Source of the DNA: Streptomyces bathyalis | Lineage (GTDB): Bacteria > Actinomycetota > Actinomycetes > Streptomycetales > Streptomycetaceae | NCBI RefSeq assembly: GCF_015910445.1 | Contig: NZ_CP048882.1 | Location: 2,542,001 to 2,606,000 of the forward strand | Direction of reading: 5' to 3' | Length of the DNA: 64,000 nt | In this document: positions 25,408 to 33,657 of the stretch, one piece after another | Layout of the letters: every line of letters begins with the position of its first letter | Numbering within the stretch: the stretch's first letter is position 1 | Made by a program: the position numbers and the translations under genes | Notes under the pieces: generated by a model | What the model saw: the letters and a program-made list of their open reading frames with translations, nothing else | Databases searched by the model: none | Told to the model about the DNA's origin: nothing

Positions 25408-26277
25408 TTGACTGAGCAGCTGCGACTGATGGCCGTACACGCCCACCCCGACGACGAGTCGAGCAAGGGCGCGGCCACCATGGCCAAGTACGTTTCCGAG
25501 GGGGTGGACGTGCTGGTCGCGACCTGCACAGGAGGCGAGCGGGGCTCCATCCTCAACCCCAAGCTCCAGGGTGATCCCTACATCGAGGAGCACATCCACG
25601 AGGTCCGCAAGAAGGAGATGGACGAGGCCCGGGAGATCCTCGGCGTGAAGCAGGCATGGCTCGGCTTCGTCGACTCCGGGCTTCCGGAGGGCGACCCGCT
25701 GCCGCCGCTGCCCGAGGGCTGTTTCGCCGTGCAGGACGTGGACGTGGCGGCCGGCGCTCTGGTGCGCCTCATCAGGGACTTCAAACCGCACGTGATGACC
25801 ACGTACGACGAGAACGGCGGCTATCCGCACCCCGACCACATCATGACCCACAAGATCTCGATGGCGGCCTTCGAGGCCGCGGGCGACCCCGAGAAGTATC
25901 CGGAGGCCGGCCCCGTATGGCAGCCGCAGAAGATCTACTACAACCAGGGCTTCAACCGCCCGCGCACCGAGGCCCTGCACAAGGGCCTGCTGGACCGCGG
26001 CCTGGACTCCCCTTACGGGGAGTGGCTGGAGCGCTGGAAGTCGATGGGCCGCGAGCGCACGCTCACCACCTACGTGCCGTGCGGCGACTTCTTCGAGATC
26101 CGCGACAAGGCGCTCATCGCGCACGCCACGCAGATCGACCCCGACGGCGGCTGGTTCCGCGTCCCCCTGGAGTTCCAGCGGGAGGTCTGGCCGACGGAGG
26201 AGTACGAGCTCGCGAAGTCCCTCGTGGATACGTCGCTACCCGAGGACGACCTCTTCGCGGGCATCCGCGACAATTGA
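25408..26277 (+). CDS. mca: Mycothiol S-conjugate amidase
   Basis: This zinc amidase cleaves mycothiol-drug conjugates, releasing mercapturic acids for export and recycling GlcN-inositol. The LmbE-type zinc site AVHAHPDDESSKGAA lies at the N-terminus, and the second site is YPHPDHIMTH. TYDENGGYPHPDH and the Mca-specific C-terminus EEYELAKSLVDTSLPEDDLF separate it from the MshB deacetylase. The start is a TTG (MTEQLRLM) with GAGGA seven bases upstream. The next gene begins only four bases after the stop. Confidence 0.97.
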   Translation: MTEQLRLMAVHAHPDDESSKGAATMAKYVSEGVDVLVATCTGGERGSILNPKLQGDPYIEEHIHEVRKKEMDEAREILGVKQAWLGFVDSGLPEGDPLPPLPEGCFAVQDVDVAAGALVRLIRDFKPHVMTTYDENGGYPHPDHIMTHKISMAAFEAAGDPEKYPEAGPVWQPQKIYYNQGFNRPRTEALHKGLLDRGLDSPYGEWLERWKSMGRERTLTTYVPCGDFFEIRDKALIAHATQIDPDGGWFRVPLEFQREVWPTEEYELAKSLVDTSLPEDDLFAGIRDN

Positions 26278-26281
26278 AGGT

Positions 26282-26575
26282 ATGACCCTGACGAGTCCGG
26301 CCCAGACCGCCGCCTTCCAGGTCCTTCCGCTGGCGAAGGACCTGGATGAGAACAAGGTGACGCCAGGCGTTCTCGGCTTCGTCGTCTTCGCCGTGATGGG
26401 AATCGCGGTGTGGATGCTGATGAAGTCGATGCACCGGCACATGCAGAAGGTCGACTTCGAGGAGACGCCCGCGGGCGGCGCGGGCGACGGCAACAAGCCC
26501 GCGGCCTCCGCCTCGCCCGCCCCCTCCTCGTCCGCGACGGCCCGTGACGGGAAGAGTTCCGGGCCCGGCGTCTGA
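26282..26575 (+). CDS. Small single-pass membrane protein downstream of mca
   Basis: This 97-residue protein has one transmembrane helix ([19 protein letters not shown]) and then a charged cytoplasmic-side segment ([14 protein letters not shown]) and a disordered Ala/Ser/Pro tail. It begins four bases after mca and probably shares its transcript. Conserved small proteins of this shape sit beside mca in streptomycetes. The function is unknown. Confidence 0.85.
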   Translation: MTLTSPAQTAAFQVLPLAKDLDENKVTPGVLGFVVFAVMGIAVWMLMKSMHRHMQKVDFEETPAGGAGDGNKPAASASPAPSSSATARDGKSSGPGV

Positions 26576-26609
26576 CCGGTCCGACACGACGTACGACGGG
26601 AGTTCCGCC

Positions 26610-27275
26610 ATGCTTTTCGGCAGCCACAAGAATCACCTCCCGACCGCGGACGAGGCCCTGCCGGGCCGCCCCGAACGCGAGTTCAGGGTCCCCGAGCGCC
26701 ACACCGTCCTCGGCAACCCTCTGCTGGGCCCCTACCCGGAGGGCCTTGAGGTGGCGGACTTCGCCATGGGCTGCTTCTGGGGCGCCGAGCGGATCTTCTG
26801 GCGCGCCGACGGCGTCTGGACGACCCTCGTCGGCTACCAGGGCGGCCACACCCCGAACCCGACCTACGAAGAGGTCTGTTCCGGCATGACCGGGCACACC
26901 GAGGGGGTGCGCGTGGTCTTCGACCCGTCGAAGATCTCGTACGAGAACCTGCTCAAGCTCTTCTGGGAGTCCCACGACCCCACGCAGGGCTTCCGCCAGG
27001 GCAACGACACGGGCACCCAGTACCGGTCGGCGATCCACACCCACGGCCCCGCCCAGCAGGCGGCGGCCGAGGCCTCGCGGGACGCGTACCAGAAGGAGCT
27101 GACCGCCGCCCGCCACGCAGCGATCACCACGGAGATCCTCCCCGCGGCCGACCGCCCCTTCTACCCGGCCGAGGGCTACCACCAGCAGTACCTGGACAAG
27201 AATCCGGCAGGCTACTGCGGCATCGGCGGCACGGGCGTGAGCTGCCCGGTGGGGGTCGCGCCGGCCGAAGGGTGA
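26610..27275 (+). CDS. msrA: Peptide-methionine (S)-S-oxide reductase
   Basis: This 221-residue enzyme repairs methionine sulfoxide in proteins. The catalytic cysteine is in [15 protein letters not shown], followed by the family blocks [18 protein letters not shown], then [18 protein letters not shown] and [20 protein letters not shown]. Two resolving-type cysteines lie at the C-terminus ([14 protein letters not shown]). ATG 26610 follows GGGAG by seven bases. Its position next to mca places two thiol/oxidant-defence genes together. Confidence 0.97.
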   Translation: MLFGSHKNHLPTADEALPGRPEREFRVPERHTVLGNPLLGPYPEGLEVADFAMGCFWGAERIFWRADGVWTTLVGYQGGHTPNPTYEEVCSGMTGHTEGVRVVFDPSKISYENLLKLFWESHDPTQGFRQGNDTGTQYRSAIHTHGPAQQAAAEASRDAYQKELTAARHAAITTEILPAADRPFYPAEGYHQQYLDKNPAGYCGIGGTGVSCPVGVAPAEG

Positions 27276-27350
27276 GCCACGGTCTCTGACGAGATCATTC
27301 CGCGCTGTGCGGTGCGCCGGAGGTGGCGTGGTCGGGGCGGCGCACTCTCC

Positions 27351-27839
27351 TCAAGCAGACTGGGCCTCGTGGATCGCCATGACAGCCGCGCGGGCGTCCG
27401 GCACGGTGACGGTCACGGTTCGGCCGGTTCGCAAGGTCAGCTGCAAGGTCGGCCCGGAGCGGACTGTGCAATACGTACGGCGAGGGGTCCACCAGAACCC
27501 GAAGGCCACGTACCACGGGTGGAGATCGATCACCTCGGCACGCTCGACCTGTTCGAGGCCGTAGGTGCAGCGCGGCCACCCGAGCGGCCCGAACCTGACC
27601 GAAATCCCGTTGGGACCCGCCGCCGTCCTGACGCTGGACCCGGTCAGCGCGTTCACGAGCCCAACGGCGGCGGCGACCAGCAGCGGTACCACAAAGCCAC
27701 GCCAATTCTCGTTCGACGAACCCCCCATGACCAGCAGCGGTGCCATCGGCACGACGCTGAGAACCACCATGGGCCAGTTCGTGACGCGCCCGGTGTAGAT
27801 CGAGTACCGGCCCCGGCCAGCGAATGCGGATGCCATCAC
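27351..27839 (-). CDS. PH-domain-like membrane protein controlled with a GntR regulator
   Basis: This 162-residue protein has two transmembrane helices in its first half (WPMVVLSVVPMAPLLVMGG and FVVPLLVAAAVGLVNAL) and then a beta-rich segment (ISVRFGPLGWPRCTYGLEQV, then HPWYVAFGFWW) resembling bacterial PH domains. It follows the GntR gene by 22 bases on the same strand. In YtrA-type systems the regulator and membrane protein form an operon. The function is unknown. Confidence 0.75.
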   Translation of the reverse strand: MMASAFAGRGRYSIYTGRVTNWPMVVLSVVPMAPLLVMGGSSNENWRGFVVPLLVAAAVGLVNALTGSSVRTAAGPNGISVRFGPLGWPRCTYGLEQVERAEVIDLHPWYVAFGFWWTPRRTYCTVRSGPTLQLTLRTGRTVTVTVPDARAAVMAIHEAQSA

Positions 27840-27861
27840 TGGGCACCGTCCTCTCGGTGGA

Positions 27862-28209
27862 TCACGTCAACTCCTCTATGAGGCGTATCAATTCGCTGCG
27901 CCCGAGCCCGTGCCGGCGAGCCACGGCCACCAGGGCCCGAGCTGCCTCGGTGACCGGGGCCGGCTCCGTGACGGCTGACGCGACCCGCGCCCCGCGGCCC
28001 CGGCGAAACTCCAGCAAGCCCTCGTCCCGCAGCTGCCGGTAGGCGGCAAGCACGGTGTTGCGGTCGACCGACAGAGCCTCCGCCAGCTCAACCGCCGGAG
28101 GAAGCTGCTCACCAACCGTCAACTCACCCGAAGCCACGTCTTGACGGACACAACTGGCGATCTGGTGCTGCAGCAGCTCTCGCGACGAATGATCGATTAC
28201 CCATCTCAT
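27862..28209 (-). CDS. GntR-family regulator, YtrA subfamily
   Basis: This 115-residue regulator has a GntR winged helix (ASGELTVGEQLPPAVELAEA, then LSVDRNTVLAAYRQLRDEGL and RRGRGARVAS) and only a very short C-terminal dimerisation segment (RHGLGRSELIRLIEELT), which defines the YtrA subfamily. The ATG itself lies inside a palindrome, so the protein probably represses its own leaderless transcript. The next gene encodes its membrane partner. The longer reading frame upstream has no family similarity and is not coding. Confidence 0.88.
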   Translation of the reverse strand: MRWVIDHSSRELLQHQIASCVRQDVASGELTVGEQLPPAVELAEALSVDRNTVLAAYRQLRDEGLLEFRRGRGARVASAVTEPAPVTEAARALVAVARRHGLGRSELIRLIEELT

Positions 28210-28232
28210 GGTGCTAGCACCATTAGCACCAT
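28208..28232 (-). promoter_or_regulatory. GntR operator overlapping the gntR start codon
   Basis: ATGGTGCTAGCACCAT (28208-28223) is a perfect 16-base palindrome. An adjoining AGCACCAT copy makes three half-sites in 25 bases. The first bases belong to the gntR start codon. Upstream on the minus strand is TTGACG, about 16 bases from TAATGG, so the operator covers the -10 region and start point. Confidence 0.68.
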
Positions 28233-28611
28233 GAGTCGTCGCGTCAACCCCTCGGACCAGACCGGCGACAATCCTGGCCCACTCGTCACACGGGCTCCGG
28301 GACTGCCAGGCCACCTTCGTCGACGATCCCGCCCAGCGCTCACCACGTGCGCCGCGACGTTCCGCGACTCCGGATGTGCGCACCGCGATGGCAGTGCCCG
28401 GAGCACGGGTGATTCCGATAGCTGACCGATGTCCCCCGGCGCCGAGCGGTCCGCCGCGTGCCGCGGGCCCTGTGCGGAAGGGCGCGACCAGCCGCAGCAC
28501 GGGCGCCTGCGAAGGCGACCGCCACGCATCAGAAGGCCCAGCGGGCGGCGGGATACGGCTCGAAGCTGAAATTCGCTGGCCGCCGGGAGGCGGACTCAGC
28601 AGGCTGAGCGC
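28233..28611. other. Intergenic stretch without a recognisable gene
   Basis: This 379-base region between the divergent gntR and DUF4037 genes has open frames on both strands, but none shows family similarity or a good ribosome site. I see no repeat or strong hairpin apart from the GntR operator at its left edge. Confidence 0.6.
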
Positions 28612-29709
28612 ATGACGGCTCCCGCTGAGTTCCTCCCGGGTCTTGAGTTGTCACGGGTCTTCTACGAGGACGCGGTACGGCCGATCCTCGACAGCGAGTA
28701 TCCGGGGCTGAGATACGCGGCTGCTCGGGTCGGCAGCGGATCGGAGGTGCTTGGTTTCGACACCGCGCGGTCGGCGGACCACGAGTGGGGTCCGCGACTG
28801 GATCTGTTCCTGGCGCCGGATGAGGCCGACGCGCACCGAGGGGACCTGCATCGGATCCTGTCGGACCGGTTGCCGAAGCAAGTGCGCGGTTGGCCCACGC
28901 ACTTCAGCCACGGCGATCCGGCCGACCCGGTCGGTCACATGGCCCCCACGGACGGACCCGTCAATCACCGGGTCTCCGTGACCGATGTCGGCGGCTGGCT
29001 GAACGCCCGGCTCGGCATCGACGCCGGGAACGCCGAACCGGCCATCCATGACTGGCTGGCGATGCCGCAGCAGAAGCTCGCCGAGGTAACCAATGGCGCG
29101 GTGTTCCACGACGGGCCGGGGACCCTGACTTCGGTGCGGCGGCAACTGGCCTGGTATCCCGACCAGGTGTGGCGGTATCTGCTGGCCTGCCAGTGGCAGC
29201 GCGTCTCCCAGGAAGAGGCGTTCGTCGGACGCTGTGCGGAGGTCGGGGACGACATCGGGTCCTCGGTGGTCGCAGGGCGGCTGGTGCGCGACCTGATGCG
29301 GCTGTGCCTGCTGCTGGAGCGGCGGTATGCGCCGTACAGCAAGTGGCTTGGCAGGGCCTTCGGACGCCTGCAGGCCGCGGGAGAGCTGACGCCGTCGCTG
29401 CAGGGCGCGCTGACCGCGACGAAGTACCCGGCGAGAGAACGCCATCTGTGCGACGCGTACGAGGGCGTGGCCGAGCTGCAGAACGCCACCGGGCTTGCCC
29501 GGCCTGTGGACCCGACGCGTCGGCCCTACCACAGCCGCCCCTTCCAGGTGCTGCACGCCGAACGCTTCGCCGAGGCCCTTCTGGAGACCGTCACCGACCC
29601 CGAGCTGCGCGCCCTGCCCCTGACCGGGAGCGTGGATCAGTGGGCGGACAGCACCGACTTCCTCGCGGAGCAGCGCCTCGTGCGTGGGGTCCTCGACGCC
29701 CTGCCGTGA
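28612..29709 (+). CDS. DUF4037 nucleotidyltransferase-like protein
   Basis: This 365-residue protein has a nucleotidyltransferase-like N-terminal core: ARVGSGSEVLGFDTARSADH, then EWGPRLDLFLAPDE with the paired acidic residues, followed by a helical DUF4037 domain (FHDGPGTLTSVRRQLAWYPD, then QVWRYLLACQWQRVSQEEAF). The family resembles aminoglycoside adenylyltransferases but no substrate is established. The ATG has no close Shine-Dalgarno match. It stands alone, divergent from the GntR operon. Confidence 0.9.
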   Translation: MTAPAEFLPGLELSRVFYEDAVRPILDSEYPGLRYAAARVGSGSEVLGFDTARSADHEWGPRLDLFLAPDEADAHRGDLHRILSDRLPKQVRGWPTHFSHGDPADPVGHMAPTDGPVNHRVSVTDVGGWLNARLGIDAGNAEPAIHDWLAMPQQKLAEVTNGAVFHDGPGTLTSVRRQLAWYPDQVWRYLLACQWQRVSQEEAFVGRCAEVGDDIGSSVVAGRLVRDLMRLCLLLERRYAPYSKWLGRAFGRLQAAGELTPSLQGALTATKYPARERHLCDAYEGVAELQNATGLARPVDPTRRPYHSRPFQVLHAERFAEALLETVTDPELRALPLTGSVDQWADSTDFLAEQRLVRGVLDALP

Positions 29710-29733
29710 AGCGTTCGGCGGGACCCGATTCGC

Positions 29734-29976
29734 TCAGGTGCTTTTCTCTGCGATGCCGAACGCGGCGACCTTGCGGACGGCGATGATCGCGACCGTCAGC
29801 AGGATGCTGCTCCATGACAGGTCGCCCGCGAGGCGGATCAGTCCTGCCGCCATGAGGAAGTCCAGGAGCAGCGGCAGGGCGACGCGGATCGTGCGCGTGG
29901 CCGCGTAGGCCACCAGGAAGGACAGGACGCCGACCGCGGTGATCAGCAGCGCGCCCGCCTCGATCGCAGCGTTCAC
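29734..29976 (-). CDS. Small hydrophobic membrane protein paired with DUF1622
   Basis: This 80-residue protein has three hydrophobic segments (ALLITAVGVLSFLVAYAA, VALPLLLDFLMAAGLIRL and SILLTVAIIAVRKVAAFG). Its start overlaps the stop of the DUF1622 gene by four bases, so the pair is co-translated and probably assembles together. I do not recognise a named function. Confidence 0.78.
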   Translation of the reverse strand: MNAAIEAGALLITAVGVLSFLVAYAATRTIRVALPLLLDFLMAAGLIRLAGDLSWSSILLTVAIIAVRKVAAFGIAEKST

Positions 29977-30407
29977 CCCAGGGCGCCCTTCGCTCCGCCA
30001 GGACCGGCTCCGGCGTCCGGCTGAGGTTCTGCCGCGGCGTCGCGTTCGAGCTCTGCACGTTCATGGGCGATCTCGCGGCCCAGGAAGTAGTTGAGCGCCG
30101 TCCGGATGGCGGCGATCGCGGCGAGCTGCCCGATCTCGGTGAAACTGGGCGCCACCGCGGTACGCAGCACATCGCCCGCCAGCTGGAATTCGAGCCCCAG
30201 CACGAGATATCTGCCCAGGGTCAGCCGGATCCGGTTGAACCCCTTCACGTGCCCCCTGCCACGCACCACGGACGTGATGAAACTGCCGAACGCCCAGACC
30301 GCCCCCACAAAAATGATCAACGCGCCTGCGGTCTCCACCAGACGTACGAGGACACCGATAGCCTCACGCAGATTCGACTCCGGCAGTACCTCCCACGAAA
30401 GGATCAT
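29973..30407 (-). CDS. DUF1622 membrane protein
   Basis: This 144-residue protein has a typical DUF1622 sequence: LVRLVETAGALIIFVGAVWA in the first helix, then FNRIRLTLGRYLVLGLEFQL, DVLRTAVAPSF and IAAIRTALNYFLGREI. Three helices are predicted, with a disordered Ala/Pro/Gly C-tail. The family is widespread and uncharacterised. It begins at an ATG after a GAAAGG-like site and overlaps the next small membrane gene. Confidence 0.9.
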   Translation of the reverse strand: MILSWEVLPESNLREAIGVLVRLVETAGALIIFVGAVWAFGSFITSVVRGRGHVKGFNRIRLTLGRYLVLGLEFQLAGDVLRTAVAPSFTEIGQLAAIAAIRTALNYFLGREIAHERAELERDAAAEPQPDAGAGPGGAKGALG

Positions 30408-30497
30408 GTCTGGCCGTTACCCGCCCGCTGGATCGCCTCTCACGGAGCGACTCCAGGCCCTTCCAATGGCAGACACCCGGCCCGGATCCATCGCCCC

Positions 30498-30560
30498 GCC
30501 ACGGGTTCGGATCCACCGCCGCCACGGGTTCGGGTCCACCGCCGCCACGGGCTCAGGGGG
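30498..30560. repeat. 23-bp tandem repeat, about 2.7 units
   Basis: Two adjacent 23-base units beginning GCCACGGGTTCGG differ by one base, and a third partial unit follows. The repeat lies between the divergent DUF1622 and ppx/gppA-like genes. Confidence 0.8.
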
Positions 30561-30637
30561 TTCGTCCAGTCGGATTCACCCACTCCAGGCCCCCCGACCA
30601 GGGAGTCTTCCGGCGCCTGAGGGGTACTCAGGCGGGC

Positions 30638-31642
30638 ATGCGAGTCGGAGTGATCGATGCGGGATCGAATACTGTGCGCCTGGTCATCGCGGACGCGGAG
30701 GGGCAGGTGCCACTGCCGGTGCACACCTCCAAGCGACGGCTGAGGCTGGCGGAGCACGTGGGCCGTGACGGCCGGCTCGCTCACGCGCCGGTCCAGCAAC
30801 TCACCGACGCCGTGGCCGCGGCCCAGCAGGAGGCGCAACGGTGGGGAGTGTCCGCTCCACTCGCCTTCGGCACCGCCGTCGTGCGCGACGCACCGAACTG
30901 CACGGAGGTGCTGCAAGCGGTACAGGACGGCAGCGGCGTGCGGTTGGCCATCCTGCCCGGCGAGGTCGAGGCGGAGCTGGCCTTCTTGGCGGCCCGTCGC
31001 TGGATGGGCTGGCGTGCCGGGCCGCTGGCCCTGCTCGACATCGGCGGCGGCTCGCTCGAGGTGGCCGTGGGCCGGGGGAAGCTGCCGGGCTTCGCCGTCT
31101 CCCTGCCACTGGGCGCCGGCCGGCTGACCCGCGAATTCCTTCACGAGCAGGACCCGCCGTCGAAGCAGGCCATCAAGGCCCTGCGTCGCCACGTCCGTCA
31201 TCAACTGCGCGACGCGGCCGCACGAGTCCGCTGGGAGACGCCGCAGACCACGGTCGTCACCTCCCGTACCTTTCAGCAGCTGGCCCGGCTCTCCGGAGCA
31301 CCGCCGGGCCGCCACGGGCCCTTCGTGCAACGCGAGATGGCCCGCTCCGACCTCCGCGAGGCCGTCCGCCAGCTGCGGTCCATGCCCGCAGCCGAGCGCA
31401 CCGGGCTTCCCGGCATCTCCGCAGCTCGCGCCGGACAGTCGCTGGCGGGCGCCGTCGTCGGGCACACCGCGCTGAAGCTGATGGGCATCGAGACGGTGAC
31501 GGTCTGCCCATGGGCCGTACGGGAGGGGATCCTGCTGCGGCTGATCGAGGACGGCGATGCCACGTGGTGGACATCGCAGGCTGCCGAGGACGACACCGCG
31601 AACAGGAACCGGGCTCCCTTGCACCTTGCCAGTACCCGGTGA
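30638..31642 (+). CDS. Ppx/GppA-family phosphatase
   Basis: This 334-residue protein of the exopolyphosphatase / pppGpp phosphatase family has an actin-like fold. The N-terminal phosphate motif is VIDAGSNTVRLVIADAEG, the second is LLDIGGGSLEVAVG with the catalytic neighbour glutamate region AILPGEVEAELAFLAARR. Only the two N-terminal actin-like domains are present, so it matches the short actinobacterial Ppx2-like forms rather than 500-residue E. coli Ppx. The substrate (polyphosphate or pppGpp) is not determined by sequence. ATG 30638 follows AGGCGGG. Confidence 0.92.
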   Translation: MRVGVIDAGSNTVRLVIADAEGQVPLPVHTSKRRLRLAEHVGRDGRLAHAPVQQLTDAVAAAQQEAQRWGVSAPLAFGTAVVRDAPNCTEVLQAVQDGSGVRLAILPGEVEAELAFLAARRWMGWRAGPLALLDIGGGSLEVAVGRGKLPGFAVSLPLGAGRLTREFLHEQDPPSKQAIKALRRHVRHQLRDAAARVRWETPQTTVVTSRTFQQLARLSGAPPGRHGPFVQREMARSDLREAVRQLRSMPAAERTGLPGISAARAGQSLAGAVVGHTALKLMGIETVTVCPWAVREGILLRLIEDGDATWWTSQAAEDDTANRNRAPLHLASTR

Positions 31643-31697
31643 CGGGAACCGGCGCCGCTCAGCGGATGGAAACCCCCGGCTGTGGGCGCCCCGCCGG

Positions 31698-31845
31698 CTA
31701 CTCCCTGCAGAGGCAGAACGGGTGGCCGGCCGGGTCCGCGTAGACCCGGAAACCCCTCGCACCGTTGTCGTCATCGAGGTCGAGTGGCCTGGCACCGAGG
31801 CCCAGGACAGTCCAGGGCGACGAGACAGAACCTCACAAGAGCCAT
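31698..31845 (-). pseudogene. VOC-family (glyoxalase-like) remnant with internal deletion
   Basis: The start reads MALVRFCLVALDCPGP, a normal VOC N-terminus. After a short out-of-frame junction the sequence reads LGARPLDLDDDNGARGFRVY and then ADPAGHPFCLCRE followed by TAG, a normal VOC C-terminus. Roughly 75 middle codons are gone and the two ends are in different frames (148 bases in total). An intact relative would be about 120 residues. This is a clear deletion pseudogene beside the ppx-like gene. Confidence 0.82.
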
Positions 31846-32146
31846 GGCGTCCTCCGTACTTCATCTCGGGCCGCGCGTCGGCAGCTACGGAGGCTCGCTC
31901 GGTGCGAGCCCTGTGGGCATCGAGCAAGGTGCTGTCCCGCCCCTGGGAGAGGGAGAGCCCGGAATTCCGGCACCGCGCGGGCCAGGATTCCGGACCGGTC
32001 CGGTCGAGCCGCGGCCATGCGCCCTCACCGCGTCACCGCAACCCTGCCCCTTCACCGCGTCACCGCGTCCCGCGAACCACCGCGTCAACACCGAAGTGCT
32101 CTGCCCGAGCCAGGCGGTCCCACGACGGCACGGCCTGCACCGCCTC
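31846..32146. other. Intergenic stretch
   Basis: About 300 bases lie between the VOC remnant and the ATP-grasp stop. It contains several CACCGCGT words around 32025-32095 and no recognisable gene or clear terminator. Confidence 0.55.
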
Positions 32147-33427
32147 CTAGTCCTCGAACTCGAAGGGCAGGAGTTCGACGCAGCGCTGGTACCTCGCCTC
32201 CAGCTCGGCCTCGTCCTGAGCGCCGATGTAGAGGGCTGCCAGCTCGTAGCTGTAGCTGTCCTGCGCCGACAGGTCGGACAGGCGCTGCCCCTGGGTGGCG
32301 GTGATGTCCACGATCGTGTCGGGCACCTCTCGCTCGACCCGTGCGATGTCGTCCTCGCTCGGGCTCCGGCTCACGTACCCGTCGGAGAACCGCCGCAGGA
32401 ACCACTTCCCGGAGACCTTGTACTCGCCCTTGCGGTACGGCAGTTCGGGGTCCCGGCCCAGCGCGAGGCTGATCAGGCACTGGTGGTTGGGCACGCCGTC
32501 GACGTACTCGAACAGCGGGGCGTGCGACTGCGAGAGCCTCGGGTTGACTTCGATGATGTCCAGGCGGTCCCGTTCCTGGTCCCAGAAGAACTCGATGTTG
32601 AACGTCGAGTTGTCCAGGCCGACCTGCTGCACGACCCGGGTGGAGATGTCGCACATCTCCTCGGCGAGAGCTTCCGGTACGGAGGAGGGGTACTGGTACC
32701 GCAGGAAGCTGGAAGTGCCCTCGTACAGGACGGAGTCGATCACGCCGTAGCAGTGGACCTTGCTGTCGATGCTGTAGCCCTCGACGGTGAGCTGCCGGCC
32801 GGAGATCTCCTCTTCGGCCAGGCACGCCGCCTGGCCACCCGCCGCCTCGACCTCGGGCGGAAGGTCCAACTTCGACAGCACGACGTCGAATGCCTCGCCG
32901 ATCCCGCCGATTCCGTCCCGGATCTGGGCGACGGCGTCGTCGAACTGCTCGTTGTCCTCCACCCGGAACGCCAGGGCCGACGAGTACGACTTCACCGGCT
33001 TCAGCCACATCGGGAAGCGGAGCTCCGCCGGCCGGCTCGGATCATCGAGGTCCACCAGGGCGAATCCCGGGTGCGCGTCGCAGACCTTCTGCTGCTCGAG
33101 CCGGCTCCAGTACTTGTCCTCGCACTTCACGACCGATTCCAGCGAAGCGCCCGGCAGGCCGTAGCGCTCGCACAGGATCGGCACCATGGAGCTCACCGGG
33201 AAGTCCCAGTACCCCACGATCGCGTCGATGGGCCCGTCGAACGCCTCCAACCTGCGTTCTGCCTTCTCGATCAGACTTCGAAGGGGCACATGCTCATCCT
33301 CCATGAGCTCCTCCTTGCCGAGCAGCGCATGGAAGCGATATGCGGACAAGTGGGGCAGATCGTGCAAGAGTTCATGGTTGCGTTCGTCGAGGCCCAGTAC
33401 GAAAACGTTCTCCGGCCTGCTGACCAT
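32147..33427 (-). CDS. Orphan ATP-grasp ligase
   Basis: This 426-residue protein has the ATP-grasp fold used to join a carboxylate to an amine or thiol with ATP. A pre-ATP domain runs to about residue 110 (DAIVGYWDFPVSSMVPILCE). FPMWLKPVKSYSSALAFRV provides the nucleotide-binding lysine. The metal and catalytic block is FNIEFFWDQ, then DIIEVNPRLSQSHAPLFEY with the Glu-x-Asn pair. The start (MVSRPENVFV) follows a GGGAAG site. Its substrate is unknown; relatives act in amino-acid, peptide or secondary metabolism. It is flanked by two pseudogenes, so its original partners may be lost. No precursor peptide gene was found beside it. Confidence 0.82.
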   Translation of the reverse strand: MVSRPENVFVLGLDERNHELLHDLPHLSAYRFHALLGKEELMEDEHVPLRSLIEKAERRLEAFDGPIDAIVGYWDFPVSSMVPILCERYGLPGASLESVVKCEDKYWSRLEQQKVCDAHPGFALVDLDDPSRPAELRFPMWLKPVKSYSSALAFRVEDNEQFDDAVAQIRDGIGGIGEAFDVVLSKLDLPPEVEAAGGQAACLAEEEISGRQLTVEGYSIDSKVHCYGVIDSVLYEGTSSFLRYQYPSSVPEALAEEMCDISTRVVQQVGLDNSTFNIEFFWDQERDRLDIIEVNPRLSQSHAPLFEYVDGVPNHQCLISLALGRDPELPYRKGEYKVSGKWFLRRFSDGYVSRSPSEDDIARVEREVPDTIVDITATQGQRLSDLSAQDSYSYELAALYIGAQDEAELEARYQRCVELLPFEFED

Positions 33428-33657
33428 TCGAGTCACTTCCCTGCGTTCGTCGTTCCTGCTCACGTGTGAGAACCGCGGGTTCACCGGCCGTTCCGAGTGG
33501 TTCCGCCGACCCGGCGGTAACCGGCACCTGCTGCTCCCAAGTTCGGGATGACTGCGGTACCCCTCCCTTGGCATGCCACACCGCCGCGCGACAAGCAGCC
33601 GCCCGCTCGCCAGGGTTGTTCGCTTGGTGTTCGACCGACGCCTCCGGAGCGCTGGTC

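Noticed and set aside
28233..28500. Longer GntR protein reading from 28500
   Set aside because: The added residues show no family similarity, and the true start lies in the operator palindrome where YtrA-type proteins begin.
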